A stretch of 64,000 nucleotides of DNA, taken from assembly GCA_964651825.1 (NCBI GenBank), contig CAZYWK010000011.1, forward strand, positions 1 to 64,000. Reading direction: 5' to 3'. Below are positions 9,023 through 17,965 of the stretch, one piece after another. The notes beneath the pieces were generated by a model. The model had not been told where the DNA came from. It searched no databases and saw only the letters and a list, made by a program, of their open reading frames with translations. Numbering within the stretch: the stretch's first letter is position 1; every line of letters begins with the position of its first letter. The position numbers and the translations under genes were made by a program. The DNA comes from Sva-07 sp964651825 (GTDB taxonomy: Bacteria; Actinomycetota; Acidimicrobiia; Acidimicrobiales; Ilumatobacteraceae).

Positions 9023-9673
9023 TCAGACGAAGCGGGCGAACACGTCGAGGGGCTCGCGGGCGGACTGGAGGGAGTTGATGGGGTGGGTCCAGTCGGCGTG
9101 GCCGATGGCGACACCGCAGAAGATCCGCTGTTCCTCGGGCGCTCCCACGAACTCGCTGACCGCTGCTTCGTACACGGCCCACGCCTCCTGCGGGCACGTG
9201 TCGAGCCCGGCCTCCTGGGCGAGCAGCATGAACGTCTGCAGGAACATGCCGAGGTCGCTCCATTGGGGCGGGCCCATCTGGCGGTCGACGAAGCAGAAGA
9301 TCGCCGCCGGCGCGCCGAAGAAGTCCATGTTCTTGGCGAACTGGGCGAGGCGGCCCGGCTTGTCGTCGCGGGCGATGCCGATCGTGGCGTACATGTCCTC
9401 GCCGAGCTTGTACCGCGACGTGCGGTACGGCTCGGTCAGCCCCGGTGGGTAGATGTCGTAGGCCGGCCCCTCGATCGGCCGGTCGGCGAGGAACTCGCGG
9501 AACCGCGCCATCGAGTCGCCGTTGACGACGTAGATCCGCCACGGCTGGACGTTGCCGCCAGACGGTGCCCGTGACGCCACCCGGAGGAGCTCGGCGATCG
9601 TCTCGTCGGCGATCGGATCCGGGAGGAAGGCGCGGATCGACTTGCGGGCGTTGACGGCGTCGGTCACGTTCAT
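9023..9673 (-). CDS. Nitroreductase-family FMN oxidoreductase
   Basis: The 216-aa protein has the nitroreductase fold. N-terminal RKSIRAFLPDPI and RAPSGGNVQPWRIYVV bind FMN, and the C-terminal part holds GLDTCPQEAW and a GVAIGHAD segment. Members reduce nitroaromatics, quinones or enones with NAD(P)H; the substrate cannot be told. I start it at the ATG at 9673 (MNVTDAV), which begins the conserved domain; the longer open frame adds unlike sequence. It is divergent from a drug-efflux-type transporter across a 13-bp palindrome, so the two may share a regulator. Confidence 0.9.
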   Translation of the reverse strand: MNVTDAVNARKSIRAFLPDPIADETIAELLRVASRAPSGGNVQPWRIYVVNGDSMARFREFLADRPIEGPAYDIYPPGLTEPYRTSRYKLGEDMYATIGIARDDKPGRLAQFAKNMDFFGAPAAIFCFVDRQMGPPQWSDLGMFLQTFMLLAQEAGLDTCPQEAWAVYEAAVSEFVGAPEEQRIFCGVAIGHADWTHPINSLQSAREPLDVFARFV

Positions 9674-9762
9674 GGGCACGCAGTCTGGCCGATCTCCGAC
9701 ATCGCGGACATCGTCGGGCACGCGCCCTCGCCGCGCAGGACACATGTCACAGTGCCAGTCAA

Positions 9763-9775
9763 TCCAATCATTGGA
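9763..9775. promoter_or_regulatory. 13-bp palindromic operator candidate
   Basis: TCCAAT-C-ATTGGA is a perfect inverted repeat between the divergent nitroreductase and transporter genes. It overlaps TTGGAC, which could be the -35 box of the transporter (18 nt before CAATCT, then 7 nt to the ATG at 9808). The HxlR regulator encoded two genes away is the obvious candidate ligand; that link is inferred. Confidence 0.45.
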
Positions 9776-9807
9776 CTTATCGGATGAGACCTGCCAATCT
9801 GGCCGCG

Positions 9808-11040
9808 ATGACGTCCGCCACCGCACCCGTCCCCACCGGATCGATCAGCCCGGGAACTGCCGGCGCCGAGGCACTCGACCAGCACGCGTGGCGCACGCTG
9901 GCCATCGCGTCGCTCGCCGGGCTCGCCGCGTTCCTCGACACCACGGTGCTGTTCGTGGCGTTCCCCGACATCGTCGCCACCTTCGACACCGTCGAACCGG
10001 CGCAGATCCCCGCGTCACTCGCCCTGATCCTGCGGGCGGTTCCGGCGGCGAAGGTGCCCTTCGCGGTTGCGATCTGGGGCGCCACCGGAGCGGTCGCCGG
10101 TGCGCTCGGCCCGACGCTCGGCGCCGCCCTCGTCGAGGCGGCCAGCTGGCGATGGGTGTTCTTCATCAACCTCCCGATCGGCATCGTCACGATCGTCGCC
10201 GGCCGCCGCGTGCTCCACGAATCGCGCGTGCCTGGCGTGAAGCTCCCGGCACCGCTCGGCGTGGCGCTCATCGCCGGGTCGGCCTCCCTGATCGCCCTCG
10301 GGCTCGTGCAGAGCTCGGAGTGGGGATGGACCGGCCCGAAGACGCTCGGCACGATCTTCGCCGGGCTGGTGATGCTCGCACTGTTCGTGTGGCACCAATC
10401 GGTCACTCGCGCCCCGGCGCTCGACCTCGACCTGTTCCGCATCCCGAACTTCTCGTGGGGCAACACGGCCACCCTCGCCTTCGGCACGGTGTTCGCGGCG
10501 ATGTTCTTCTCCTCGATCCTGTTCCTCACCGACGTGTGGGACTACTCGATCCTCCGTGCCGGGATCGCCGTCGCACCCGGCCCGGCGCTCGTGGCCGTGC
10601 TCGCCCCGCGGATGGGGGCGCTGGCCGGACGCGTCGGCCAGCGCCCCCTGCTGATCGTCGGCAGCGTCGTGTACGCGGCCGGTGGGGCGTGGCGGCTGGT
10701 CGCGCTCTCGGCGGAACCGTCGTACCTCATCGACTACCTCCCGTCGATGCTGCTGAGCGGCATCGGCGTCGCGCTCTGCCTCCCGCAACTCGCGAGCGTG
10801 GTCGCCCAGTCCCTGCCGCCCGATCGGCTCGGTGTCGGCGGCGGCGTCAACCAGGCGATCCGCCAGTTCGGTGGCACGCTCGGCGTCGCGTTGACCATCG
10901 CGTTCCTCGGCGCCCCCACGAGCATCGACCAGGCGCTCGACCACTTCGACCGGATCTGGCTCATGCTCGTCGTCGGCGCCCTGCTGACGACGCTGCTGGT
11001 CCTGCCGATCCGCACCGGTCGTAGGATCGGAGCATCGTGA
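9808..11040 (+). CDS. MFS transporter, DHA2-like, with an internal deletion
   Basis: A 410-aa inner-membrane drug:proton antiporter-type protein. Helix 1 (ASLAGLAAFLDTTVLFVAFPDIV) is followed almost at once by IPASLALILRAVP and AIWGATGAVAGALGPTLG. In DHA2 proteins these belong to the end of helix 4 and helix 5, so helices 2-4 with the loop-2/3 motif A (about 65 residues) are missing in frame. The rest, to about helix 14, looks normal. I use the ATG at 9808; an ATG at 9784 would add eight residues. It overlaps the next gene by GTGA. Transport function is doubtful if the deletion is real. Confidence 0.85.
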   Translation: MTSATAPVPTGSISPGTAGAEALDQHAWRTLAIASLAGLAAFLDTTVLFVAFPDIVATFDTVEPAQIPASLALILRAVPAAKVPFAVAIWGATGAVAGALGPTLGAALVEAASWRWVFFINLPIGIVTIVAGRRVLHESRVPGVKLPAPLGVALIAGSASLIALGLVQSSEWGWTGPKTLGTIFAGLVMLALFVWHQSVTRAPALDLDLFRIPNFSWGNTATLAFGTVFAAMFFSSILFLTDVWDYSILRAGIAVAPGPALVAVLAPRMGALAGRVGQRPLLIVGSVVYAAGGAWRLVALSAEPSYLIDYLPSMLLSGIGVALCLPQLASVVAQSLPPDRLGVGGGVNQAIRQFGGTLGVALTIAFLGAPTSIDQALDHFDRIWLMLVVGALLTTLLVLPIRTGRRIGAS

Positions 11041-11522
11041 AGCGCACGTCCCTCGACCACATGAACTGCTCGATCGCGCAGACACTCGACGTGGTCGGCG
11101 ACCCCTGGACCCTGCTCATCGTCCGCGATGCGATGTTCGGGCTGCGCCGCTTCGAGCAGTTCCACGAGGGCCTCGGCCTGCCCCGCACCACCCTGTCGTC
11201 GCGGCTCGCCACCCTCGTCGAGCACGGCGTGATGGAACGCCGCGCCTACCAGCAGCACCCCGAACGCTTCGAGTACGTGCTGACGCCGAAGGGCCGTGCG
11301 CTCAACGGGGTGATGATCGCGATGCTCCAGTGGGGCGATCGCTGGTCGGGCCTGCCCGAACCACCGGTCACGCTGATCGACGCCGACCGCGACGAACCGG
11401 TCGAACCGCTGCTGATTGACCGGGTCACCGGCCGACCGCTGTCCGAGCTGCGGCTCGTCAACCGGATCAACCGGCCCGCCGGGACCGGAACCGACCGGCG
11501 TCAGACCGCGACGCGGCCGTAG
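11037..11522 (+). CDS. HxlR-family transcriptional regulator
   Basis: A 161-aa single-domain winged-helix regulator. It shows the HxlR signature CSIAQTLDVVGDPWTLLIVRDA at residues 9-30, then RFEQFHEGLGLPRTTLSSRL and the wing FEYVLTPKGRAL. Its GTG start overlaps the transporter stop, so it is in the same operon and probably regulates it, perhaps through the palindrome at 9763. TAGGAT lies 9 nt before the GTG, so an internal promoter is possible. Its 3' end overlaps the convergent fbiC gene by 22 bp. Confidence 0.93.
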   Translation: MKRTSLDHMNCSIAQTLDVVGDPWTLLIVRDAMFGLRRFEQFHEGLGLPRTTLSSRLATLVEHGVMERRAYQQHPERFEYVLTPKGRALNGVMIAMLQWGDRWSGLPEPPVTLIDADRDEPVEPLLIDRVTGRPLSELRLVNRINRPAGTGTDRRQTATRP

Positions 11523-13891
11523 TTCGTCGTGCGCTGTTCGAGCGGGCGCCCGACGCGGTCGGCGAACTCGGCGAAGCTCTCCGCCGTCATGTGCTGGCCG
11601 TGGCTGGCCCCCGCGGCCCGCGAGATGTTCTCGTCGATCAGCGTGCCGCCGAGGTCGTTGCAACCGGCGTCGAGCATCTGGGACACGCCGTCGAGCCCGA
11701 TCTTCACCCAGCTCGCCTGCACGTTGGGGATCAGCGCGCCGTAGGCGAGGCGGGCGACGGCGTGGACGAGCAGCGTCTCACGGAACGTCGGCCCGCGGCG
11801 CGACTTGCGCTGCAGGTAGATCGGCGACGCCATGTGCACGAACGGCAGCCCCACGAACTCGGTGAACCCGGTCGCCCCGATGGCCACCGACTCGCGCTGT
11901 AGGGAACGGGTCCGCACGAGATGGCGGGCCCAGTGGATCGGCTCCTCGATCGCGCCGAACATCATCGTCACGTTCGAGTGGAGGCCGACGCGGTGGGCGA
12001 CGCGGTGCGCCTCCAGCCACTCCTCGGTGTCGACCTTGTCGGGGCACAGCACGGCCCGGATCTCGTCGTCGAGGATCTCGGCCGCCGTGCCGGGCAGCGA
12101 CGCGAGGCCGGCGTCCTTCAACCGGCGAAGGTACGTCTCGAGGTCCTCGCCGAGACGCTTCGCGCCCTCGGTCACCTCGAGCGCGGTGAAGCCGTGGACG
12201 TGCAGGTCGGGCACGGCGTCCTTCACGGCGCGGGTGACGTCGATGTAGTAGTCGCCGTCGAAGTTCGGGTGGATGCCTCCCTGGAGGGTCACCTCGGTCG
12301 CGCCGAGCTCTGCGCCCTCGGCCGCGCGTTCGGCGATGTCGTCGAGTGTCAGCAGATACGGCGTCCCGCGCAGGTTCAGCGACAGCGGGCCCTTCGAGAA
12401 TCCGCAGAACCGGCACTTGAACGTGCACACGTTCGTGTAGTTGATGTTGCGGTTGGCCACCCACGTCAGCGTGTCGCCGACGAGTGCGCGCCGCATCCGA
12501 TCCGCCGCCGCGGCGACGGCGGCGACCTCGAGACCGCGGGCGTCGAACAACGTGACGATCTCGCGCACGCCCGGCTCGTCGCCGGTCTCGATGCCCGCGA
12601 GGACGTCGGCGACCGGCCCGGTGAGGGTGGGAACGTCGGAACGGACGAGCACCGGCGGCGGGTTGTCGGCGCCCGAGTACCACGCCGTCGAGCGATGGCC
12701 GACGAGGACGAACTCGGCGCCGTCGGCGACCGTGTCGGCGGCCGTCGTCTGCTCGGGCCACACCTGGCCCGGATCGTCGCGCCCGAGCCATTCGGCGTCG
12801 GCACGGTCGATCACCCGGAAGTGCAACGCGGGGTCGATCCAGCGGGCGCGGGCAGCGACGTAGGCCGGGTACACGGTGAGGCGGGGGGCGAGCGCGTGGC
12901 CGGCCGCCTCGGTGACGTCACGCAGACGGTCGAGGTCGGGCCACGGGCGCTCCGGGTTGACGTGGTCGGCGGTGACGGGCGAGACGCCGCCCCAGTCGTC
13001 GATCCCGGCGTCGAGCAGCGCGGCGAAGTCGTCGGTGAGGTTCGGCGGCGCCTGGAGGTGGACCTCGGCGGGCAGGATCAGCCGCGCCGCGGCGATCGCC
13101 CAGAGGTAGTCGTCGCTCGGGCAGGCAGGCGCGCCGCGCATCACCGTGCGTTCCTTCGGCAGGAAGTTCTGGACGATCACCTCCTGCACGTGGCCGTGCC
13201 GGCGGTGGCTCGCGGCGATCGCTTCGAGCCCGGCGAGCTGGTCGAGCCGGCGGTCGCCGATGCCCACGAGGATGCCGGTCGTGAACGGGATGGCGAGCTC
13301 GCCGGCCGCTTCGAGGGTGGCGAGCCGGCGCTCGGGCGTCTTGTCGGGAGCGTGGCGATGCGCGTCGAGGTCGGAGGCGACCGACTCGATCATCATCCCC
13401 TGGCTCGGGCAGTACGGGCGGAGCTGTGCCAGCTCGTCGGCCGACAGGGCACCGGCGTTGGCGTGCGGGAGCAGCCCGGTCTCGGCCACTACGAGCTCGG
13501 CCATCGCCGCGATGTAGTGGACCGTCGAGTCGTAGCCGCGCTCGCGCAGCCACGCCCGGGCGACGTCGTAGCGGTCCTCCGGGCGTTCGCCGAGCGTGAA
13601 CAACGCCTCGTGGCATCCGGCCCGCGCACCCTGACGGGCGATGCGCAGCACCGCGTCGGGTTCGAGGTATGGCGACTCCACGCGGGCGGGCGGCTGGGCG
13701 AACGTGCAGTAGCCGCACGTGTCGTTGCAGAGGAACGTGAGCGGGATGAACACCTTCGGGCTGTAGGTGATCCGGCGGCCGAACGTGGCGTCACGCCGCG
13801 CCGCGGCGAGCGCCATCAGGTCGGCGAGCGGCTCGTGGAGCAGCGGATGATCGGTCATCGAACGCTCGGGCGTGACGATGGTGTCGGTCAT
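11501..13891 (-). CDS. fbiC: FO synthase (fused CofH/CofG type)
   Basis: The 796-aa bifunctional radical-SAM enzyme makes 7,8-didemethyl-8-hydroxy-5-deazariboflavin, the chromophore of cofactor F420, from tyrosine and a pyrimidine. Both 4Fe-4S cluster motifs are present: CNDTCGYC near residues 54-61 and CTFKCRFC near residues 489-496. The fused form is typical of Actinobacteria. The ATG at 13891 overlaps the stop of an HxlR regulator gene as ATGA, so the two are co-transcribed. The other F420 genes (fbiA, fbiB, fbiD) are not in this window. Confidence 0.97.
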   Translation of the reverse strand: MTDTIVTPERSMTDHPLLHEPLADLMALAAARRDATFGRRITYSPKVFIPLTFLCNDTCGYCTFAQPPARVESPYLEPDAVLRIARQGARAGCHEALFTLGERPEDRYDVARAWLRERGYDSTVHYIAAMAELVVAETGLLPHANAGALSADELAQLRPYCPSQGMMIESVASDLDAHRHAPDKTPERRLATLEAAGELAIPFTTGILVGIGDRRLDQLAGLEAIAASHRRHGHVQEVIVQNFLPKERTVMRGAPACPSDDYLWAIAAARLILPAEVHLQAPPNLTDDFAALLDAGIDDWGGVSPVTADHVNPERPWPDLDRLRDVTEAAGHALAPRLTVYPAYVAARARWIDPALHFRVIDRADAEWLGRDDPGQVWPEQTTAADTVADGAEFVLVGHRSTAWYSGADNPPPVLVRSDVPTLTGPVADVLAGIETGDEPGVREIVTLFDARGLEVAAVAAAADRMRRALVGDTLTWVANRNINYTNVCTFKCRFCGFSKGPLSLNLRGTPYLLTLDDIAERAAEGAELGATEVTLQGGIHPNFDGDYYIDVTRAVKDAVPDLHVHGFTALEVTEGAKRLGEDLETYLRRLKDAGLASLPGTAAEILDDEIRAVLCPDKVDTEEWLEAHRVAHRVGLHSNVTMMFGAIEEPIHWARHLVRTRSLQRESVAIGATGFTEFVGLPFVHMASPIYLQRKSRRGPTFRETLLVHAVARLAYGALIPNVQASWVKIGLDGVSQMLDAGCNDLGGTLIDENISRAAGASHGQHMTAESFAEFADRVGRPLEQRTTNYGRVAV

Positions 13892-14331
13892 GACGCGCTC
13901 GCGAACATCGGGCCCGGCACGCTGGCGATGTCGGGCTGGCGGATCGTCTCGTCACAGTGCCAGCACACGAACGCCTGGTCGAGCGGCTGGCCGCAGCGGT
14001 CGTGAACGAGCACGGTCGGCGGGCCGTCATCCGACAACCACTCGTCGCCCCACCGCATGAGCGCCACGAGCGCCGGCGACAGCGCGGCGCCCATCGGAGT
14101 CAGCCGGTACTCGAAGCGCGGCGGGTGCTCGCAGTAGAGGCGGCGTTCGAGCACGCCGGCTTCGACGAGGCGCTTCAGTCGCTCGGTCAGGACCGGCCGG
14201 GCGATCTCGAGGTCGGTGCGGAAGTCGTCGAACCTGCGGACGCCACGGAACGCATCGCGCATGATCAGGATGGTCCAGCGGTCGCCCAGGATGTCGAGGC
14301 TGCGCTGGATCGAACACGGTCGCTCGCTCAT
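13888..14331 (-). CDS. HxlR-family regulator upstream of fbiC
   Basis: A 147-aa regulator with CSIQRSLDILGDRWTILIMRDA, RPVLTERLKRLVEAGVLERR and the wing FEYRLTPMGAAL. The C-terminal tail has three cysteines (DRCGQP, CWHCDET), which could bind zinc or sense redox state, as in some HxlR proteins. It is the first gene of the fbiC operon, overlapping by ATGA, so control of F420 synthesis or of F420-linked redox stress is plausible. It is preceded by a good leaderless promoter. It is a paralogue of the regulator at 11037. Confidence 0.93.
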   Translation of the reverse strand: MSERPCSIQRSLDILGDRWTILIMRDAFRGVRRFDDFRTDLEIARPVLTERLKRLVEAGVLERRLYCEHPPRFEYRLTPMGAALSPALVALMRWGDEWLSDDGPPTVLVHDRCGQPLDQAFVCWHCDETIRQPDIASVPGPMFASAS

Positions 14332-14339
14332 GGCGAGCC

Positions 14340-14369
14340 ACCCTAGAGTGAGTTCGTTCCCCGAACCAA
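14340..14369 (-). promoter_or_regulatory. Predicted promoter of the HxlR-fbiC operon
   Basis: On the minus strand TTGGTT is followed after 18 nt by TAGGGT, then 8 nt to the ATG of the HxlR gene, so the transcript would start at the start codon. Confidence 0.6.
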
Positions 14370-14395
14370 GTCGGTGCGGATTCCGAACTGACCGG

Positions 14396-15823
14396 TCACC
14401 ACGACGTGGCGATGTACTGGGTCTCGCAGAACTCGTAGATGCCTTCGCTGGCGCCTTCGCGGCCGAGGCCGGACTGCTTCATCCCGCCGAACGGCGCGGC
14501 GGGGTCGGACACCGCGCCGCGGTTGAGGCCGATCATGCCGGCCTGGATGCGTTCGCTGACGCTCAGGCCGCGGGCGAGATCGCGGGTGTAGACGTAGCCC
14601 GTGAGGCCCATCTCGGTGTTGTTCGCCTGGGCGATCATCTCGTCGGTGTCGGTGAAGCGGATGATCGGCGCCACCGGGCCGAAGATCTCGTGACCGGTGA
14701 TCTCGGCGCCGGGCGCCACGTGGTCGAGCACCGTCGCCTCGTAGAAGTAGCCGGCCCCAGTGCCGCGACGACCTCCGGTGGTCACCGTCGCTCCCCCGTC
14801 GACGGCGCCTGCGACGAGCTCGTCGATCGTGTCGATCGCCTTGGCGTTGATCATCGGACCGCACGTGACGCCATCGTCGATGCCGTTGCCGACCCGCACC
14901 GCTCCCATGGCGGCGGCGAACTTCGCGTTGAACTCGCCGGCCACGGCGTCGTGCACGTAGAACCGGTTGGCGGCGGTGCAGGTCTCGGCCGAGTGGCGCA
15001 TCTTGGCGACCATCGCACCCTCGACCGCGGCGTCGATGTCGGCGTCGTCGAACACGATGAACGGGGCGTTCCCGCCGAGCTCCATCACCGACTTCAACAC
15101 CCGGTCCGCCGCCCGCTTGAGCAACGTGATACCGACCTCGGTCGAACCGGTGAACGACACCATCCGGGTCGCCGGATGCTCGACGGCCGCGTCGAACCAG
15201 TCACCTGACGACGACGTCGGCACGATGTTCACAGCGCCGTCGGGCAAACCTGCCGCCGTCAGCAGCTCGCCGATGCGCAGCGCGGTGAGCGGCGTCAACG
15301 CGGGCGGCTTGATCACCACCGTGTTCCCGGCCGCCAACGCCGGCGCGAGCTTCCGGGTGATCATCGCGGCCGGGAAGTTCCACGGCGTGACGATCACCAC
15401 GACGCCGACCGGCGGATGATGCACGAGGATCCGGTTCGCCCCCGACGGAGCGGTGCCGAGCGACCCGTGGATGCGCACCGCCTCTTCGGAGTTCCAGCGG
15501 AAGAACTCCGCCGAGTACGCCACCTCGGCGCGGGCGTCGGCGAGCGGCTTGCCGTGCTCGGCCGTGATCAGCGCCGCCAGCTCGTCGGTGTGATCGACGA
15601 GTCGTTGCCAGCACGCCCGCAAGATCTCGGCCCGCTCCCGCGGCGCCCTCGCCGCCCACACCGGCTGCGCGCCGGCAGCCGCCTCACACGCCGCGGTGGC
15701 ATCGGCCGCGGTCCCCGCCGCCACCGTCGCGATGACCTCCTCGGTCGCCGGGTTCTCGACCTCGATCACCCCACCGTCGGCACCTCCGCGCCACTGCCCA
15801 CCGATCAACAACTGGGTCTGCAT
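14396..15823 (-). CDS. gabD: Succinate-semialdehyde dehydrogenase (aldehyde dehydrogenase family)
   Basis: A 475-aa NAD(P)-dependent dehydrogenase that would oxidise succinate semialdehyde to succinate, ending GABA catabolism. The active-site glutamate is in MELGGNAPFIV (E248) and the nucleophilic cysteine is C282 in SAETCTAANRFYV. The FTGSTEVG cofactor motif and TPWNFP are present. ANRFYV next to the cysteine and the overall match favour the SSADH group over betaine-aldehyde or generic enzymes, but the substrate is inferred. The start is the ATG at 15823; the longer open frame upstream is antisense to the acyltransferase gene. Confidence 0.88.
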   Translation of the reverse strand: MQTQLLIGGQWRGGADGGVIEVENPATEEVIATVAAGTAADATAACEAAAGAQPVWAARAPRERAEILRACWQRLVDHTDELAALITAEHGKPLADARAEVAYSAEFFRWNSEEAVRIHGSLGTAPSGANRILVHHPPVGVVVIVTPWNFPAAMITRKLAPALAAGNTVVIKPPALTPLTALRIGELLTAAGLPDGAVNIVPTSSSGDWFDAAVEHPATRMVSFTGSTEVGITLLKRAADRVLKSVMELGGNAPFIVFDDADIDAAVEGAMVAKMRHSAETCTAANRFYVHDAVAGEFNAKFAAAMGAVRVGNGIDDGVTCGPMINAKAIDTIDELVAGAVDGGATVTTGGRRGTGAGYFYEATVLDHVAPGAEITGHEIFGPVAPIIRFTDTDEMIAQANNTEMGLTGYVYTRDLARGLSVSERIQAGMIGLNRGAVSDPAAPFGGMKQSGLGREGASEGIYEFCETQYIATSW

Positions 15824-15858
15824 GGCTCCATCCTCGCACCCATCCTCCCAGTCCGCGA

Positions 15859-17937
15859 TCAGAGGCTGGCGCACGAGCCGACGGGCTGGTCGAACCGCTT
15901 GTCGAACACCCACAACGCATCGGCCCACACGGCCGGGTCGCCGGGCTCGACTCCGTCGTAGCGTTCGGCGAGGGCCGATGCGAGCCAGGCCCCGAACCTC
16001 GCGGCCCCGGCCGGACAGATGTGCTTCTGGTCGGGCTTGCGTTCCGGCACGCCATCGTTCTCGAGGTCGACGGTGCCCGGCGCGCCCCAGATCGGACGGG
16101 GATCGAGCACCTCCAGGTTCGTGAGCTCGTCGTCGGCGAGCTCGGTGGCGACGCCGAACAGCCGATCGAGCTCGCGGTTGAGGTCGTCGTCGCCGGTCGG
16201 TGGAGTGGCCACCACGACGAGCGTCGCGTCGAGCGGCTCGAGGTCGGCGGCAACACGGGTCAGCACGTCGCGGAACTCGTCGTCGCTGGCCGGCCGGTCG
16301 CCGTCCCACAGCGAGATCGACATGAGGACGAGGTCGGCGCCCACCTCTCCTGCTCGCTCGGGGATGCGCAACGACAGGTCGTAGTCGGCACCGTCGGCGA
16401 CGAGGCGGTACCCGTAGTAGGCCGCCAGGTCGTCGACCTCGAGCCCGGCCGCGGTGAGCGACGCCACGACGCCCGGCGCGAGCTCGTAGGCCACCGAGTC
16501 ACCGGCCCACATCACCGACTCGATCCGCTGGAGCGGCACGGGTTCGGTCGTCGTCGGTGCGGGGCCGGCCGTGGTGGGCGGGCTCGACGGCGGCGCGGGC
16601 ACCACGCCACCGTCACCGTTCAGGTCGTTGTCGGGATCGTCATGCAGGTCACCGACGGTCGTGACCGGGGCGGCGATGGCGCCCGGGTCGAACGCGGCGA
16701 TCTCCACCGGGGGTCGAGGCATGAACACGAGCAGCATGGTCACGCCCGTGAAGGCGCCGACGAGGGCCGCGATGCCTGAACGTCCGCGGGCCCACGCCGC
16801 GCGCCGGCGGATGGGATCTTCCACCACGCGGAACGACACGTAGGCCGCCACCACCGACACGGCGATGCGCACCGCCAGCAGTGCGAGGCCGTCGAGGCCG
16901 GTGCGCGACGGCGTGAGCATCACGTAGATGGGCCAGTGCCACAGGTACAGGCCATACGACATCACCCCGATCCAGGCGAGGGGCGCCCAGCCGAGCCCGC
17001 GCCCGAACCAGTTCCGATCGGCGGCCGCGACCAACCCGATCAGCACGGCACAGGCGACCGAGTGCGCGAGCAGCCCCCCGCGGAAGAGCGCCTCCGAAGT
17101 CGCCCCGTCGACCGCGAACCACGACCAGACGATCGCCGCCGCGAGCAGGAGCAACACGATCCCGAGGCGGGGCCCGAGCCGGCCCACCACTCTCCTGGCG
17201 AGCGCACGGGCGGCCGGCGTCGCGGCCACCGCGCCGACCAGCAACGACGCCGCCCGCGTATCGGTGCCCATGTACACCCGAGTCGGGTTGGCGCCGTCGT
17301 ACAGCAGCAGCATCGTCATGAACGACGCCGCGATCCCCACCGCCGACAGCACCAGCAACGTTCGGGTGGGGCGCTTCGACCAGCGCCAGATGGCCACGAT
17401 CACCAGCGGCCACAACAGGTAGAACTGCTCCTCGATCGCCAGGCTCCACAGGTGGTCGAACATCGACGGCTGGGTGAACGACTGCCAGTAGTCGCCCGCC
17501 TCGGCGATGTAGTGCCAGTTCGCCACGTAGTACACCGACCAGATCCCGTCGCCCTTCACGCTCGCCTGGTCGGCAGCGCTGCCGAACCACCACGACCACA
17601 GCGCGACGAGGGTGATCATCACCAGCACGGCGGGCAGGAGCCGGCGGAAGCGCCGGCCCCAGAACCGTCCGAGGCGCACGCCGTGGCCACCGTCGGTGTG
17701 GATCCCCTCGGCGTCGCGGATGAGCAGCGAGGTGATCAGGAACCCGGACAGCGCGAAGAACAGATCGACACCGAGGAAGCCGCCCTGCAGGTAGCCACCG
17801 TGGAACACCAGGACGGCGATGACGGCAGCCGCGCGGAGCCCGTCGAGCGCCGGCAGGTGACGCCAGGGAGCGGCGGTCGGCGCGACGTCGACGACCGGAG
17901 ACGGTTCGGCGTGTGACTCGACGGGTGTGGACGTCAT
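15859..17937 (-). CDS. Membrane acyltransferase 3 with C-terminal SGNH domain
   Basis: A 692-aa OafA/YrhL-type protein. It begins with HLPALDGLRAAAVIAVLVFH and FFALSGFLIT of the acyltransferase-3 domain and spans about ten membrane helices up to residue 400. A Pro/Thr-rich linker leads to an extracytoplasmic SGNH-like domain with block I MWAGDSVAYE and the catalytic-type D-x-x-H in PDQKHICP. Such proteins O-acetylate cell-envelope glycans such as peptidoglycan or polysaccharide; the target is unknown. The gene stands alone between gabD and a conserved hypothetical gene in the same direction. Confidence 0.93.
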   Translation of the reverse strand: MTSTPVESHAEPSPVVDVAPTAAPWRHLPALDGLRAAAVIAVLVFHGGYLQGGFLGVDLFFALSGFLITSLLIRDAEGIHTDGGHGVRLGRFWGRRFRRLLPAVLVMITLVALWSWWFGSAADQASVKGDGIWSVYYVANWHYIAEAGDYWQSFTQPSMFDHLWSLAIEEQFYLLWPLVIVAIWRWSKRPTRTLLVLSAVGIAASFMTMLLLYDGANPTRVYMGTDTRAASLLVGAVAATPAARALARRVVGRLGPRLGIVLLLLAAAIVWSWFAVDGATSEALFRGGLLAHSVACAVLIGLVAAADRNWFGRGLGWAPLAWIGVMSYGLYLWHWPIYVMLTPSRTGLDGLALLAVRIAVSVVAAYVSFRVVEDPIRRRAAWARGRSGIAALVGAFTGVTMLLVFMPRPPVEIAAFDPGAIAAPVTTVGDLHDDPDNDLNGDGGVVPAPPSSPPTTAGPAPTTTEPVPLQRIESVMWAGDSVAYELAPGVVASLTAAGLEVDDLAAYYGYRLVADGADYDLSLRIPERAGEVGADLVLMSISLWDGDRPASDDEFRDVLTRVAADLEPLDATLVVVATPPTGDDDLNRELDRLFGVATELADDELTNLEVLDPRPIWGAPGTVDLENDGVPERKPDQKHICPAGAARFGAWLASALAERYDGVEPGDPAVWADALWVFDKRFDQPVGSCASL

Positions 17938-17965
17938 CGTCGTACCGCCCCGGGCACCCCGATGC

